This document shows, piece after piece, positions 7,948 to 16,831 of a DNA stretch of 64,000 nt. Origin of the DNA: an uncultured Granulosicoccus sp. (GTDB taxonomy: Bacteria > Pseudomonadota > Gammaproteobacteria > Granulosicoccales > Granulosicoccaceae); NCBI GenBank assembly GCA_947499955.1, contig CANMQI010000017.1, forward strand, positions 60,772-124,771. The letters run 5' to 3'. The notes below the pieces were generated by a model. The model worked only from the letters and a program-made list of their open reading frames with translations, did no database searches and had not been told where the DNA came from. Numbering within the stretch: position 1 is the stretch's first letter; each line of letters begins with the position of its first letter. The translations under genes were made by a program, and so were the position numbers.

Positions 7948-8827
7948 GTGCGTTGAAATGCACCCGGCCCAGCCCGGAGATATCATAACCACCGAGCCTG
8001 GCAGCCTTATCTCTGAACACGTCACTGTCCATGAAGCGCAACAACTTCTGAAAGGGAGGTTCGAACCAGGCCTGACGCCAGACCAGCAGATCGAATCGCT
8101 CTTCGAGCAGCGGTACGAACCCCAGTCGCAGCCGGGAGGCCACTGATTGCAGCCCGAATGCCACGTCGACATGGCCATCGAACACCTGCATGCCCAGTTC
8201 GTCTTCGGTTCGCGCGCAATCCGTGAACAACTTGACGGAATCCTCGGCAACACCGGCCTCATCTCGCAGCTGTTCGAACAACTGCTGACTGGCCGCACTG
8301 CTCTGTCGGCGCGCCAATCGGTGCCCGGACAGCGAGGCCACATCATTGATTCCAAGCGGATTGTCGGCCGCCACGATCAACCCGCGCACCCGTTGTGCAA
8401 ACTCGACCAGCACCACGTTCTGATGCTCGAACTGTGATTTGACGGTCGCGACATTCCAGCCCTCGTCCTCGTGAATATGAGTGGCGCAGGCCACCCCCTC
8501 GTGACTGGCCATACGCAGCAGGCCATCGGCACTGCCATCCAGAAAGGCCGCCAGGCCGCTGCCCGACTCTCGCAGCGCCCAGTCGAGCAAGGGGTCGTGG
8601 CTGCCCAGCACGGTCGGCGGCAGACTGAGCTCCGCCATGGCCTGGGGCCCGGACCGGGAGGCGTCGATCCACTGCATTATTTCTGCGCGGGGGAACAGCA
8701 GTTTTCCTACCACACGCACACACGGCACGTCGCCATGGGTTGCCATGTCGTACACCTTGCGTTCCTTGATGCGCAATAGCTCGGCCAGTTCCCGAGTCGT
8801 CAGATATGGTTCGTCGATAGCATTCAT
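7943..8827 (-). CDS. HTH regulator with C-terminal PBP-like (molybdate/tungstate-type) domain
   Basis: One-component regulator of 294 residues from ATG 8827. The N-terminus is an excisionase/MerR-type helix-turn-helix (YLTTRELAELLRIKERKVYDM) and the remainder is a periplasmic-binding-protein-like sensor domain without a signal peptide. This architecture is the one annotated as molybdate-binding regulator (COG1910-type). A GTG at 8872 with AGGA seven bases upstream is a credible earlier start. It is divergent from pta with an 80-bp gap. Given tupA 5 kb away and a tungsten enzyme operon in the window, an oxyanion signal is a reasonable inference. Confidence 0.8.
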   Translation of the reverse strand: MNAIDEPYLTTRELAELLRIKERKVYDMATHGDVPCVRVVGKLLFPRAEIMQWIDASRSGPQAMAELSLPPTVLGSHDPLLDWALRESGSGLAAFLDGSADGLLRMASHEGVACATHIHEDEGWNVATVKSQFEHQNVVLVEFAQRVRGLIVAADNPLGINDVASLSGHRLARRQSSAASQQLFEQLRDEAGVAEDSVKLFTDCARTEDELGMQVFDGHVDVAFGLQSVASRLRLGFVPLLEERFDLLVWRQAWFEPPFQKLLRFMDSDVFRDKAARLGGYDISGLGRVHFNAR

Positions 8828-8906
8828 GAAGCGAAGCTTAACTGCCTCAGCGCTCAATAGGAACTGTGGCACCGTTTGTCCTAGAATCTACCATCCCCTG
8901 ACGAAC

Positions 8907-9914
8907 ATGAAGGCAATGTCCGCATTTGATCGTGTACTGGAAGCCGCTCGCAGCACAACACGCCGCGTGGTACTTCCCGAATCCAGTGACAGTCGTATTC
9001 TGAGCGCCGCCGTAGAGGCTCGCCGGAGGCGTCTGGCGGACCCCATCCTGCTGGGTGATGCGGCGCAGCTGCACGCAGCGGCCGCCAAACTGGACCTCTC
9101 ACTGGAGGATATCAACATCGTTGATCCCGCCACCTCTCCCCGAATCGAGCATTATATCGCCGCTCTGGTTGCCAAACGCGCGGATCGAGGCATGACACCG
9201 GAGAAGGCTGCCCACGCTCTGGAAGACCCGGTGACCTTCGCCTGCGTGATGGTCAGCGAAGGTGATGCCGATGCCTGTGTGGCCGGTGCCATCACGGCAA
9301 CGGCCGAAGTCGTTCGCAATGCGGTGCGCTACGTGGGCCCAAGGGCGGGTGAGTCCCTGATATCGAGCTGCTTCATCATGCTGCTCAAGCCCGAACACCC
9401 GGTCAAGGATGTCATGTTCATTGGCGACTGTGCTCTGGTGATCGACCCCGATGCGCAGCAATTGGCCGATATCGCCGTTGCAACGGGCGAGACGGCCATG
9501 CAACTCACCGGCATCACACCCGACGTGGCCATGCTGTCGTTTTCCACCAGCGGTAGCGCAAGGCATGCGGCGGTCAGCAAGGTCAGCCAGGCCACGGCGC
9601 TGGCCCGCGAAAAGCGTCAGGACTGGCGCATTGTCGGCGAGGTTCAGCTCGATGCTGCCGTCATGCCCGATATTCTGGCGCGCAAGGCTCCAGAGCAGGC
9701 CAGCGACACCCCCTGCAATGTGCTTATCTTCCCCTCGCTCGATGCCGGCAATATCGGCTACAAGCTGATCGAACGATTCGGTGGTGCCCAGGCCATCGGC
9801 CCGATACTGCAAGGATTGTCAAAGCCTGTGAACGATCTGAGCCGCGGCTGCAGTACCGAGGATGTCGTCAATATAATCGCTGTCAGCGCGGCACAAGTGC
9901 GCAGCATTCACTGA
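8907..9914 (+). CDS. pta: Phosphate acetyltransferase
   Basis: Interconverts acetyl-CoA and acetyl phosphate. The 335-residue protein is the short, single-domain Pta type without the regulatory N-terminal half found in enteric Pta. Recognisable segments are RVVLPESSDSRIL at the start, ADACVAGAITATAEVVRNA, STSGSARH and the end GCSTEDVVNIIAVSA. The frame is open far upstream but homology starts at ATG 8907 (or ATG 8916). No ackA lies beside it. The short form is known from sulfoacetaldehyde pathways as well as acetate metabolism; here the neighbours do not decide. Confidence 0.9.
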   Translation: MKAMSAFDRVLEAARSTTRRVVLPESSDSRILSAAVEARRRRLADPILLGDAAQLHAAAAKLDLSLEDINIVDPATSPRIEHYIAALVAKRADRGMTPEKAAHALEDPVTFACVMVSEGDADACVAGAITATAEVVRNAVRYVGPRAGESLISSCFIMLLKPEHPVKDVMFIGDCALVIDPDAQQLADIAVATGETAMQLTGITPDVAMLSFSTSGSARHAAVSKVSQATALAREKRQDWRIVGEVQLDAAVMPDILARKAPEQASDTPCNVLIFPSLDAGNIGYKLIERFGGAQAIGPILQGLSKPVNDLSRGCSTEDVVNIIAVSAAQVRSIH

Positions 9915-9986
9915 AGTCATCGCCATTGCCGCCGATAAGAACAGTGAATTCAGTCAGCCAGAAAATGAGAGGCACTACCCGCCCCC

Positions 9987-11054
9987 ATGTCCGAACCTTC
10001 AGTCACGACACGTCTGGAACGCCTGACGCCAGACGTCATCGCACGCAGTGGTTGGCCGGAACTGTTTGCGGCGCAGGCTGAAGCTCGCTTCTATCAACAC
10101 CCTGACTGGTTGCTGGCTGCTCAGGCGCATCTGCTGAACGAACCGCTCGAATGTGCCTGCGTCTATCACGACGGCACTCTTGTGCTGCTGCTGACCTGGC
10201 AGGCGCGTATGAAACGGCATCGCTTCAATGCCCCGATGCATGACCATCTGACTCTGGGTGACATTCTGGTCGCCCCCTGCCTGAGCCCGGCAGAGCAACA
10301 GACGGCACTGGCGCAGGCACTGGCGCTCGCTGGCAACGCACCATGGGACTGGCAGGCATGCAACGTGCCGCAGCGCTCGGTTCTGATCAATGCCGTCAAG
10401 GACAATCCTCACTGGCTACAGCGTGAATCGCGCCAATCCGCCTGGTTCGATCTGCGGGACGGACAGGCCCCGGGGAGTGGCAAACTACGGCGCAACCTGA
10501 AGCGGCTGCGCATCAAACTGCAGGAACACGGTCAGATACGCTCGCAGTGGCTCACCGAGCCTGACGAGCTGCGCGAGGCGCTGCAGCAGTTTCTGACACT
10601 GGAGTCCTCTGGCTGGAAAGGCGAACAGGGAAAAGCCACGGCCATTGCCGCCAACCCCGCCCTGCAGGGCTTCTATGAGCGGCTGCTGACGCCGCAATTT
10701 GCCGGACTGCAGCCAGTCATTGCCCTGCTGTGGCTGGATGAAAAATGCATTGCTGCCCAGTACGGACTGCAGACAGAGGGTTGTCTGAGTCTGCTGAAAA
10801 TTGCCTATGACGAGGCCTTCAGCAACTTCTCACCCGGCTCTCTCCTGTTGCAGGATACGGCCGACCATGCCATGGAGCAGGGTCTGGCGACCTTGAGTCT
10901 GGTCACAGCCCCTTCCTGGGCTGAACGCTGGCACCCACTGAGCGAACCGGTCTGGCATCTCACACACTATGCAGACAACCCGGGCGGGCAGGCGTTGAGA
11001 ACGCTGGACCGTCTCAAACAGACAGCCAAGGCCCGGCTCCGGCCAGCGGCATAG
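9987..11054 (+). CDS. FemAB-like GNAT acyltransferase (Acetyltransf_6)
   Basis: A 355-residue cytoplasmic protein. The C-terminal half has the GNAT-type fold segments of the Acetyltransf_6/FemAB-like group: LRRNLKRLRIKLQEHG, then WLDEKCIAAQYGLQ and LLKIAYDEAFSNFSPGSLLLQD. Such proteins transfer acyl or aminoacyl groups onto polysaccharide, lipid or peptide acceptors. It is separated from the carbamoyltransferase by 9 bp and starts a four-gene run. Acceptor unknown. Confidence 0.75.
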   Translation: MSEPSVTTRLERLTPDVIARSGWPELFAAQAEARFYQHPDWLLAAQAHLLNEPLECACVYHDGTLVLLLTWQARMKRHRFNAPMHDHLTLGDILVAPCLSPAEQQTALAQALALAGNAPWDWQACNVPQRSVLINAVKDNPHWLQRESRQSAWFDLRDGQAPGSGKLRRNLKRLRIKLQEHGQIRSQWLTEPDELREALQQFLTLESSGWKGEQGKATAIAANPALQGFYERLLTPQFAGLQPVIALLWLDEKCIAAQYGLQTEGCLSLLKIAYDEAFSNFSPGSLLLQDTADHAMEQGLATLSLVTAPSWAERWHPLSEPVWHLTHYADNPGGQALRTLDRLKQTAKARLRPAA

Positions 11055-11063
11055 AACACAACC

Positions 11064-12779
11064 ATGATCATTCTCGGACTCAATACCTGGTTTCATGACA
11101 CCAGCGCCTGCATCGTACGTGACGGTGAGCTGGTGGTGGCACTGGAAGAGGAACGCTTCTCCCGCGACAAACACACTCGCGCCTTTCCCGAACTGGCCAT
11201 CCGACACTGCCTGGAATACGCAGGTATCGACTATGCCGATATCGACCATATCGCAGTCTCCATCAAACCGACTCATCAATGGCTGCCCAAGACGCTCTAT
11301 GCCCTGAAGGCTCCGCACAAGAGCGTACCCTTCATCAAGCATGAGCTGGTAGCGGGTGTCTTCAAGCAGAAGCGCTTCAAGTCATGGCTGCGTAGCCACT
11401 GGTCCGCCGATCGGCAGCCCCGGGTGCATCAGATAGAACATCATCTGTCTCACGCTGCCGGCAGCTTCTACGTCTGCCCTTACGAGCACGCCGCCATCAT
11501 GGCGCTCGATGGTTCCGGTGAATGGGCCTGCGCCTGGCTGGGCGAAGGCCGCGGCAATGAGGTCAGCTGTTTCAACGAAAGCCTGTTTCCCAACTCTCTG
11601 GGATCGGTCTATGAAGCCGTGACCGAGTTCTGCGGTTTCAAGCCGAACTACGATGAAGGCAAGACCATGGGGCTGGCGCCACTGGGTGATGCATCGCGCT
11701 TCATCGAACAGGCCCGCAAGACGGTCTCGGTCGATGCCGAGGGCCAGTTGCACGTCGATCTGTCGTATTTCAGCTATCAGTACTGGGGCTATCGTCGCTG
11801 CTCGGACCTGTTTCACCAGACCTTCGGCAAGCCGCGTCCCTTCAATGGTGAGTTCGAACCGCATCACCAGGATGTGGCTGCCGCCTTCCAGCAACTGCTG
11901 GAAGAATGCGCGCTGGCCATGGCGGCCGTTCTGAAGAAGCGTACCCAGGCCCCCTACCTGGTGATTGCCGGCGGAGTGGCCCTGAACAGCGTCATGAACG
12001 GACGCCTGCTCAGGGAGGCAGGCTTCGATGATGTCTACATCATGCCAGCCGCTGGCGACAACGGAACCTCGATCGGTGCTGCCTACACGGTGCTGAACCA
12101 GGTACTCGGAGAGCCCCGTTCCGCGGTGCACAACGACCCGTTCATCGGCAACGCCCATGACGATGCCCAGATCGAAGCCTTGCTCAAGCAATTCAAGCTG
12201 CCCTACTACCGATCGGACAACATTGCCGCGGACACCGCCGATCTGCTGGAGCAGGGCAAGATTCTCGGCTGGTTTCAGGGGCGTATGGAGATCGGCCCTC
12301 GTGCCCTGGGTGCGCGCAGCATTCTGGCCAACCCGGCCTACCCCGACATGAAGGCCAAGATCAACAGCGAAGTGAAGTTCCGTGAAGCCTACCGACCCTT
12401 TGCCCCTTCGGCCACGGTCGAGGCGGCCAGGGAGTTCTTCGATCTGGAGGTCGAAGCCCCCTTCATGCTGAAGGTCTGTCAGGTGAAAAAGGACAAGCAA
12501 GCGCTCCTGCCGGCCATTACCCATGTCGATGGCAGTGCTCGCCTGCAGACCGTACGCAAGGAGACCAATGCGCTGTACCATGAGCTGATCAGCCAGCTGG
12601 GACAACGCACCGGCGTACCGGTGGTACTGAACACCAGCTTCAACATTCAGGGAGAGCCCGTCGTTGAATCCCCCCGTGATGCCATCCGCTGTTTCTATTC
12701 CACCGGCCTGGACTATCTGGCCATCGGCTCCTTCATCGTCTCGAAGGCAGACAGCCTCAGTGCCCGCCAACACCCCTGA
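11064..12779 (+). CDS. NodU/CmcH-family carbamoyltransferase
   Basis: O-carbamoyltransferase of 571 residues, using carbamoyl phosphate and ATP to carbamoylate a hydroxyl group. The N-terminal Kae1-like domain starts ILGLNTWFHDTSAC and has the metal-site motif HHLSHAAGSFY; the C-terminal YrdC-like part has GRMEIGPRALGARSILANP and VVLNTSFNIQGEPVVESP. The family acts on Nod factors, antibiotics and surface glycans. Lying between an acyltransferase and a membrane protein/peptidase pair, it probably modifies an envelope or secreted product. Substrate not deducible. Confidence 0.92.
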   Translation: MIILGLNTWFHDTSACIVRDGELVVALEEERFSRDKHTRAFPELAIRHCLEYAGIDYADIDHIAVSIKPTHQWLPKTLYALKAPHKSVPFIKHELVAGVFKQKRFKSWLRSHWSADRQPRVHQIEHHLSHAAGSFYVCPYEHAAIMALDGSGEWACAWLGEGRGNEVSCFNESLFPNSLGSVYEAVTEFCGFKPNYDEGKTMGLAPLGDASRFIEQARKTVSVDAEGQLHVDLSYFSYQYWGYRRCSDLFHQTFGKPRPFNGEFEPHHQDVAAAFQQLLEECALAMAAVLKKRTQAPYLVIAGGVALNSVMNGRLLREAGFDDVYIMPAAGDNGTSIGAAYTVLNQVLGEPRSAVHNDPFIGNAHDDAQIEALLKQFKLPYYRSDNIAADTADLLEQGKILGWFQGRMEIGPRALGARSILANPAYPDMKAKINSEVKFREAYRPFAPSATVEAAREFFDLEVEAPFMLKVCQVKKDKQALLPAITHVDGSARLQTVRKETNALYHELISQLGQRTGVPVVLNTSFNIQGEPVVESPRDAIRCFYSTGLDYLAIGSFIVSKADSLSARQHP

Positions 12780-12785
12780 CGCCCC

Positions 12786-13226
12786 ATGACTGCTCATCGA
12801 CGAATTGCCTGGCTGTACCTGTTGTTGCTGCTGATCTTCATCAGCCTGCTGAGCTGGCCTGTCTTTGTCCTGAGCAGTAGTGCACTGGCGCATGTCGGTG
12901 CCGATGCCTGGCAACTGGAGGCCTGGTCGCAGATACCCAAGCGTGTTCTGCTGCAGCACTTCCTGGAAGGTTACAAAGGCAGCCTGATCGTGGCCGTGCC
13001 TGTCGGCATACTCGCCGTGTTGGACTATCTGCTGATGTCCCGCTTCCGGGTCACCTGGTGGTTTCGTGGCATTCTGCTGCCGCTGGCCGCAATGGCAATC
13101 GCCACAGGCCTTCTGAAAACCGTCCCCGGCACCCTGCCGACTCTGCTCGTCACAGGCCTGCTGCTGGCCGTTGCCTACCGCCTGTTTGATCTGCTTGTGG
13201 GCAGATTCTTTCGTGGAATTCACTGA
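12786..13226 (+). CDS. Small integral membrane protein of unknown function
   Basis: A 146-residue protein with about four hydrophobic helices (near residues 9-30, 65-83, 90-110 and 118-138). I recognise no family. It starts 6 bp after the carbamoyltransferase stop and its own stop overlaps the next start (TGATG), so it is certainly part of that operon. It could anchor a complex or move the carbamoylated product. Confidence 0.7.
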   Translation: MTAHRRIAWLYLLLLLIFISLLSWPVFVLSSSALAHVGADAWQLEAWSQIPKRVLLQHFLEGYKGSLIVAVPVGILAVLDYLLMSRFRVTWWFRGILLPLAAMAIATGLLKTVPGTLPTLLVTGLLLAVAYRLFDLLVGRFFRGIH

Positions 13227-14677
13227 TGCGCAAGCCTCTTCTCCTGTGTTGTGCCACAGCCTTGTCCCTGTCGATCACCGCGCCGAGCGTTCAGGCCGAT
13301 GAAGCCCTGCTGATCGGGGGTGGTTACAATCTGCAGGGCTCACAGGGCCAGATAGAACTCAACGTCAAGTGGGTTCAAGGCATTCTGGAGGCACAGGGTC
13401 TGCAGGTGAACACCTACTTCACCGATGGCCTGGAAGCAGGGTCAGACGTGCATTACATGGTAGACCCGACAGCCGAAAGCTCGCCGCTGGAACCATTGGC
13501 CAGAGTCTTCGGAGACTGGGACCTGGAGAACCGGCGCTACCGGGAGAACGAGGTTGCCAACGTACTGGGCAGTACTCGGCGCGAGGAGCTGGAACCGGCA
13601 CTGCGCAAGACCATAGAACGCACGGCCGAGGAAGACCTCTTGCTGGTCTACAACGGTCATGGCAGTCAGTCCTACGCCACGCCCGATGAAGTGACGATGA
13701 ACCTGTGGGACGATACGACCCTGACGGCCAGAGAGTTGCATGACATGCTCGAACCGCGAAGCGCCCCTTTCCGCTTCGTTTTCACACAGTGCTATTCGGG
13801 CGGATTCCATCGACTCGCCTATGCCGATTCTGCCCAAGGTACCAAGCTGAGCGAGACACCCCGCTGCGGCTTTACCGCCGAGTCTGCCTACCGTCTGGCC
13901 GAGGGTTGCAGTGCCAGCATAGAAAGCGATGACTACCGTGACTACACCACTTTCTTCTTCGCCGCCCTGTCCGGTCACGAGCGCGGCGGCGACATCATCG
14001 GTCGCGACCCTGACCGAAACACGGATGGCATGATCACTCTGCGTGAAGCCCATCTGTTCACACTGGAAGAGGCCTACAGTACCGATCTGTCGCGCTCGAC
14101 CAGTGAAGACTATCTGGACCAGTGGCAGCCCTGGTATCTGCGCTGGCTGCCCACCTCCGCCAGCCTGCCCGACAACGAATACGCAGCCCTGTTCCGTAAC
14201 CTGGCGACACGCCATGACGTGGCCCTGGATGAAGACACGCACACCAGTCTGCGCCAGGCAAAGGCTGATATCGACCAGCAGATACAGACCCTGTCCAGCG
14301 AGCGACTGTCTCTGGAAGAGCAGTTACAGCAACTGCAGTACCAACTGCAATATCATCTGATCAAGCAGTGGCCGGAGCTGATGGGGCCTTACACGGCCGC
14401 CTACCAGAGCATGGCCGAAGCCGGGCAGCTGCTGGACATCGCCCGGCTGACGCAATTGCTGCCCGAATACCAGCAACTGGTGCAACTGCAGGAACAATAC
14501 GCAAGCCTGGACCTGGACATGCTGGACCGGGAAAGACTTGCCACGCAATACCAGAAAATGATCAGGCTACAGCGCCTGGCGCAACTCAAACAGCAACTGG
14601 CAGAGCATGGCAATGACGTTGAACAGGCTGACTACCAGTCACTGTTGAGCTGCGAGGAAGCCCCGCTTACGCGTTGA
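13226..14677 (+). CDS. Secreted caspase-like (clan CD) cysteine peptidase with coiled-coil tail
   Basis: 483 residues with a signal peptide (cleavage near VQADEA). The caspase/legumain-like dyad is visible: His145 in VYNGHGSQ and Cys189 in FTQCYSGG. The last 150 residues are rich in Gln, Glu and Leu and look like a long coiled coil (about 345-470). Clan CD enzymes cleave after a defined P1 residue; this one should act in the periplasm or outside. It ends the four-gene operon and its last 11 bp overlap the convergent asparaginase gene. Confidence 0.8.
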   Translation: MRKPLLLCCATALSLSITAPSVQADEALLIGGGYNLQGSQGQIELNVKWVQGILEAQGLQVNTYFTDGLEAGSDVHYMVDPTAESSPLEPLARVFGDWDLENRRYRENEVANVLGSTRREELEPALRKTIERTAEEDLLLVYNGHGSQSYATPDEVTMNLWDDTTLTARELHDMLEPRSAPFRFVFTQCYSGGFHRLAYADSAQGTKLSETPRCGFTAESAYRLAEGCSASIESDDYRDYTTFFFAALSGHERGGDIIGRDPDRNTDGMITLREAHLFTLEEAYSTDLSRSTSEDYLDQWQPWYLRWLPTSASLPDNEYAALFRNLATRHDVALDEDTHTSLRQAKADIDQQIQTLSSERLSLEEQLQQLQYQLQYHLIKQWPELMGPYTAAYQSMAEAGQLLDIARLTQLLPEYQQLVQLQEQYASLDLDMLDRERLATQYQKMIRLQRLAQLKQQLAEHGNDVEQADYQSLLSCEEAPLTR

Positions 14678-15680
14678 GCGATTCCCAGTCGGAGGACGGT
14701 TCGATACGGCCGATGATTTCACCGCGTGAGTTGGTGACCGAAGGACGCAGGTATTCACCCAGCACCTTGATTTCATCGGACGGCAACAGACCCAGGCTCT
14801 GCAACACAGCGCCCAGCGCAACACGGGCGGCAGAATCATTGCCGTCGTCTATCTTCAGCGCGATACCCAGACCGTGTTCCGGAATCACTGCCGTATAGAC
14901 CCCATCTGCCCCTACCTTGACCAGAATATGCGGCGCCAGTCTTTCCATCAATGCGGTGCACAGACGCTCCTTGCCCGCCACCATGTAGGGATTGCTGGTC
15001 ACCGCGGCGTGAATGCGTTCGACCGCCGTGCGACGCTCTCCTTCAAAGCGTGAGACATCACCAAAGCGTGCCATGGCCAGCGCGATACGCTGCAGCGGGA
15101 TGGCCAGCGTGGGAATGGCGCAGCCATCATAGCCCCAGGGCAGTTGGGCCACACGGGTATTGCTGACGCTCTCGAGCACTTCGAACCAGCGCTGCTGTGC
15201 CGAGTGATTGTAGAGACGATAGTTGCCCGTCTGTTCGCCGCGATGCTTGCAGGTGGACAGAAAACCCAGATGCTTGCCCGAGCAGTTGTGATGAATGCGC
15301 TGTGGCCCCCGGCCTTCCGACATCAGTTCGAACTGCGTCGCCTGATGCATCGGCAGTGTGGCACCACACTCCAGGTCATCATGCCGGCACTCGATGCGCT
15401 CCAGCCAGTCCTGAGCAAGACCCACATGAATGGGCTCGCCGTTGTGCGAGGCACAGGCCAGGGCAATATGCCGATCATCCAGTCCGAACGCGTCAATGGC
15501 ACCACTTTCGACAAAGGGAATGGCTTGCAGAAACTTGATGGCCGAGCGTGGGAATACCGCTCGTTGCGCATCCCCCATGGCGGCAATGACGCGACCAGAG
15601 GCCTCCACCACCGCTACCGCACCACGGTGACGACTCTCGATGGCATTGCCACGCCAGCGATTGACCAGAACCGGGTTCAT
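14667..15680 (-). CDS. Asparaginase II-family protein (PF06089 type)
   Basis: 337-residue cytoplasmic protein of the rhizobial-type asparaginase family, unrelated in sequence to AnsA/AnsB. Family marks are RSAIKFLQAIPF, ACASHNGEP, HNCSGKHLGFL and WGYDGCAIPT. It probably hydrolyses L-asparagine to aspartate and ammonia. The ATG overlaps the trpS stop by 4 bp, so it is downstream of trpS in one transcript. It converges on and overlaps the peptidase gene by 11 bp. Confidence 0.87.
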   Translation of the reverse strand: MNPVLVNRWRGNAIESRHRGAVAVVEASGRVIAAMGDAQRAVFPRSAIKFLQAIPFVESGAIDAFGLDDRHIALACASHNGEPIHVGLAQDWLERIECRHDDLECGATLPMHQATQFELMSEGRGPQRIHHNCSGKHLGFLSTCKHRGEQTGNYRLYNHSAQQRWFEVLESVSNTRVAQLPWGYDGCAIPTLAIPLQRIALAMARFGDVSRFEGERRTAVERIHAAVTSNPYMVAGKERLCTALMERLAPHILVKVGADGVYTAVIPEHGLGIALKIDDGNDSAARVALGAVLQSLGLLPSDEIKVLGEYLRPSVTNSRGEIIGRIEPSSDWESLNA

Positions 15681-16678
15681 GCCACACCTACGGCACGACG
15701 CATCTCGTCGAGCATGGGTCTGCTCAGTGCCCGGGCCTTCTGCGCTCCGACATTCAGAATGGCATCGATCTCGGCCGGATTGGCCATCAGTTCGTCATAG
15801 CGTTGTCGCGGCTCTGCGAGCACGCCATCCACCAGTTCGAACAACTGCTGCTTGGCGTCTCCCCAGCCGATACCATCGGCAAAGGCCTGACGCATCGCCT
15901 GCGCCTGCTCTGCACTGGCGAAAGCCTCGTAGATCTCGAACAGGGTATTGCCTTCCGGATCCTTGGGCTCGCCCGGCTCCTGCGAGTTGGTCTTGATCTT
16001 CATGATCGATTTGCGCAGCTTCTTGGCAGTGTCGAACAACGGGATGGTATTGCCATAGCTCTTGCTCATCTTGCGACCATCGAGCCCGGCCAGTACCGCC
16101 GCCTTGTCATCGACCACGGCCTGCGGCATGACCAGCAGATCGCCGTAATGATGGTTGAAGCGCTGGGCGATGTCGCGCGCCATCTCCAGATGCTGCGTCT
16201 GATCACGCCCGACCGGTACATGCGTGGCGCGGAACATCAGAATGTCGGCCGCCATCAGTATCGGGTAGCTGAACAGACCCATGGTGATGCCCTTGTCCTG
16301 ATCAGCGGCGCCATTGTCCACATTTTCCTGCACCGACGCCTTGTAGGCATGGGCACGATTCATCAGGCCCTTGGAAGTCAGGCAGGTCAGCATCCAGGTC
16401 ATTTCCATGATTTCCGGAATATCCGACTGTCGGTAGAAGATGGCATTCTCGGTATCCAGCCCCAGAGCCAGCCAGGCTGCCGAGATTTCCTGGCGAGACT
16501 GACGCAGCAGGACCGGGTCCTGATTCTTGATCATGGCGTGATAATCGGCCAGGAAGTAGAATCCGCCGCGCTCCGGGTTGCGGCTGGCCTCGACCGTCGG
16601 CCGAATCGCCCCCACATAGTTCCCCAGGTGTGGTGTGCCCGAAGTGGTGATACCGGTAAGCCAGGTTTGTTTCGACAT
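15677..16678 (-). CDS. trpS: Tryptophan--tRNA ligase
   Basis: Class I aminoacyl-tRNA synthetase of 333 residues, the usual length for bacterial TrpRS. The HIGH-type motif is TPHLGNYVG near residue 15 and the KMSKS loop is GRKMSKSYGN near 200. It charges tRNA-Trp. Starts at ATG 16678 with the OmpA-like gene divergent from it across a 153-bp gap. Confidence 0.97.
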   Translation of the reverse strand: MSKQTWLTGITTSGTPHLGNYVGAIRPTVEASRNPERGGFYFLADYHAMIKNQDPVLLRQSRQEISAAWLALGLDTENAIFYRQSDIPEIMEMTWMLTCLTSKGLMNRAHAYKASVQENVDNGAADQDKGITMGLFSYPILMAADILMFRATHVPVGRDQTQHLEMARDIAQRFNHHYGDLLVMPQAVVDDKAAVLAGLDGRKMSKSYGNTIPLFDTAKKLRKSIMKIKTNSQEPGEPKDPEGNTLFEIYEAFASAEQAQAMRQAFADGIGWGDAKQQLFELVDGVLAEPRQRYDELMANPAEIDAILNVGAQKARALSRPMLDEMRRAVGVA

Positions 16679-16831
16679 GTGAAAGTGGTCTATTCTCTAA
16701 CGTCCGCCGTCGCGGGTTTTGCGATGAGCCCAAGTGTACCAAGCTCAACCCGACTGAGCGCCGCCTTCTTCGATTCACACCACCATGACAACGCTCGTAC
16801 ACTCTTGCAGTTCTGCCCTACCCGATCACAC

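Noticed and set aside
11382..13223. 613-residue open frame antisense to the carbamoyltransferase
   Set aside because: Composition is the Gln/Gly/Arg-rich pattern of an antisense shadow; the plus-strand frame has clear family motifs.
15803..16831. N-terminal extension of the OmpA-like gene
   Set aside because: Runs antisense through trpS; the signal peptide begins at ATG 16832.
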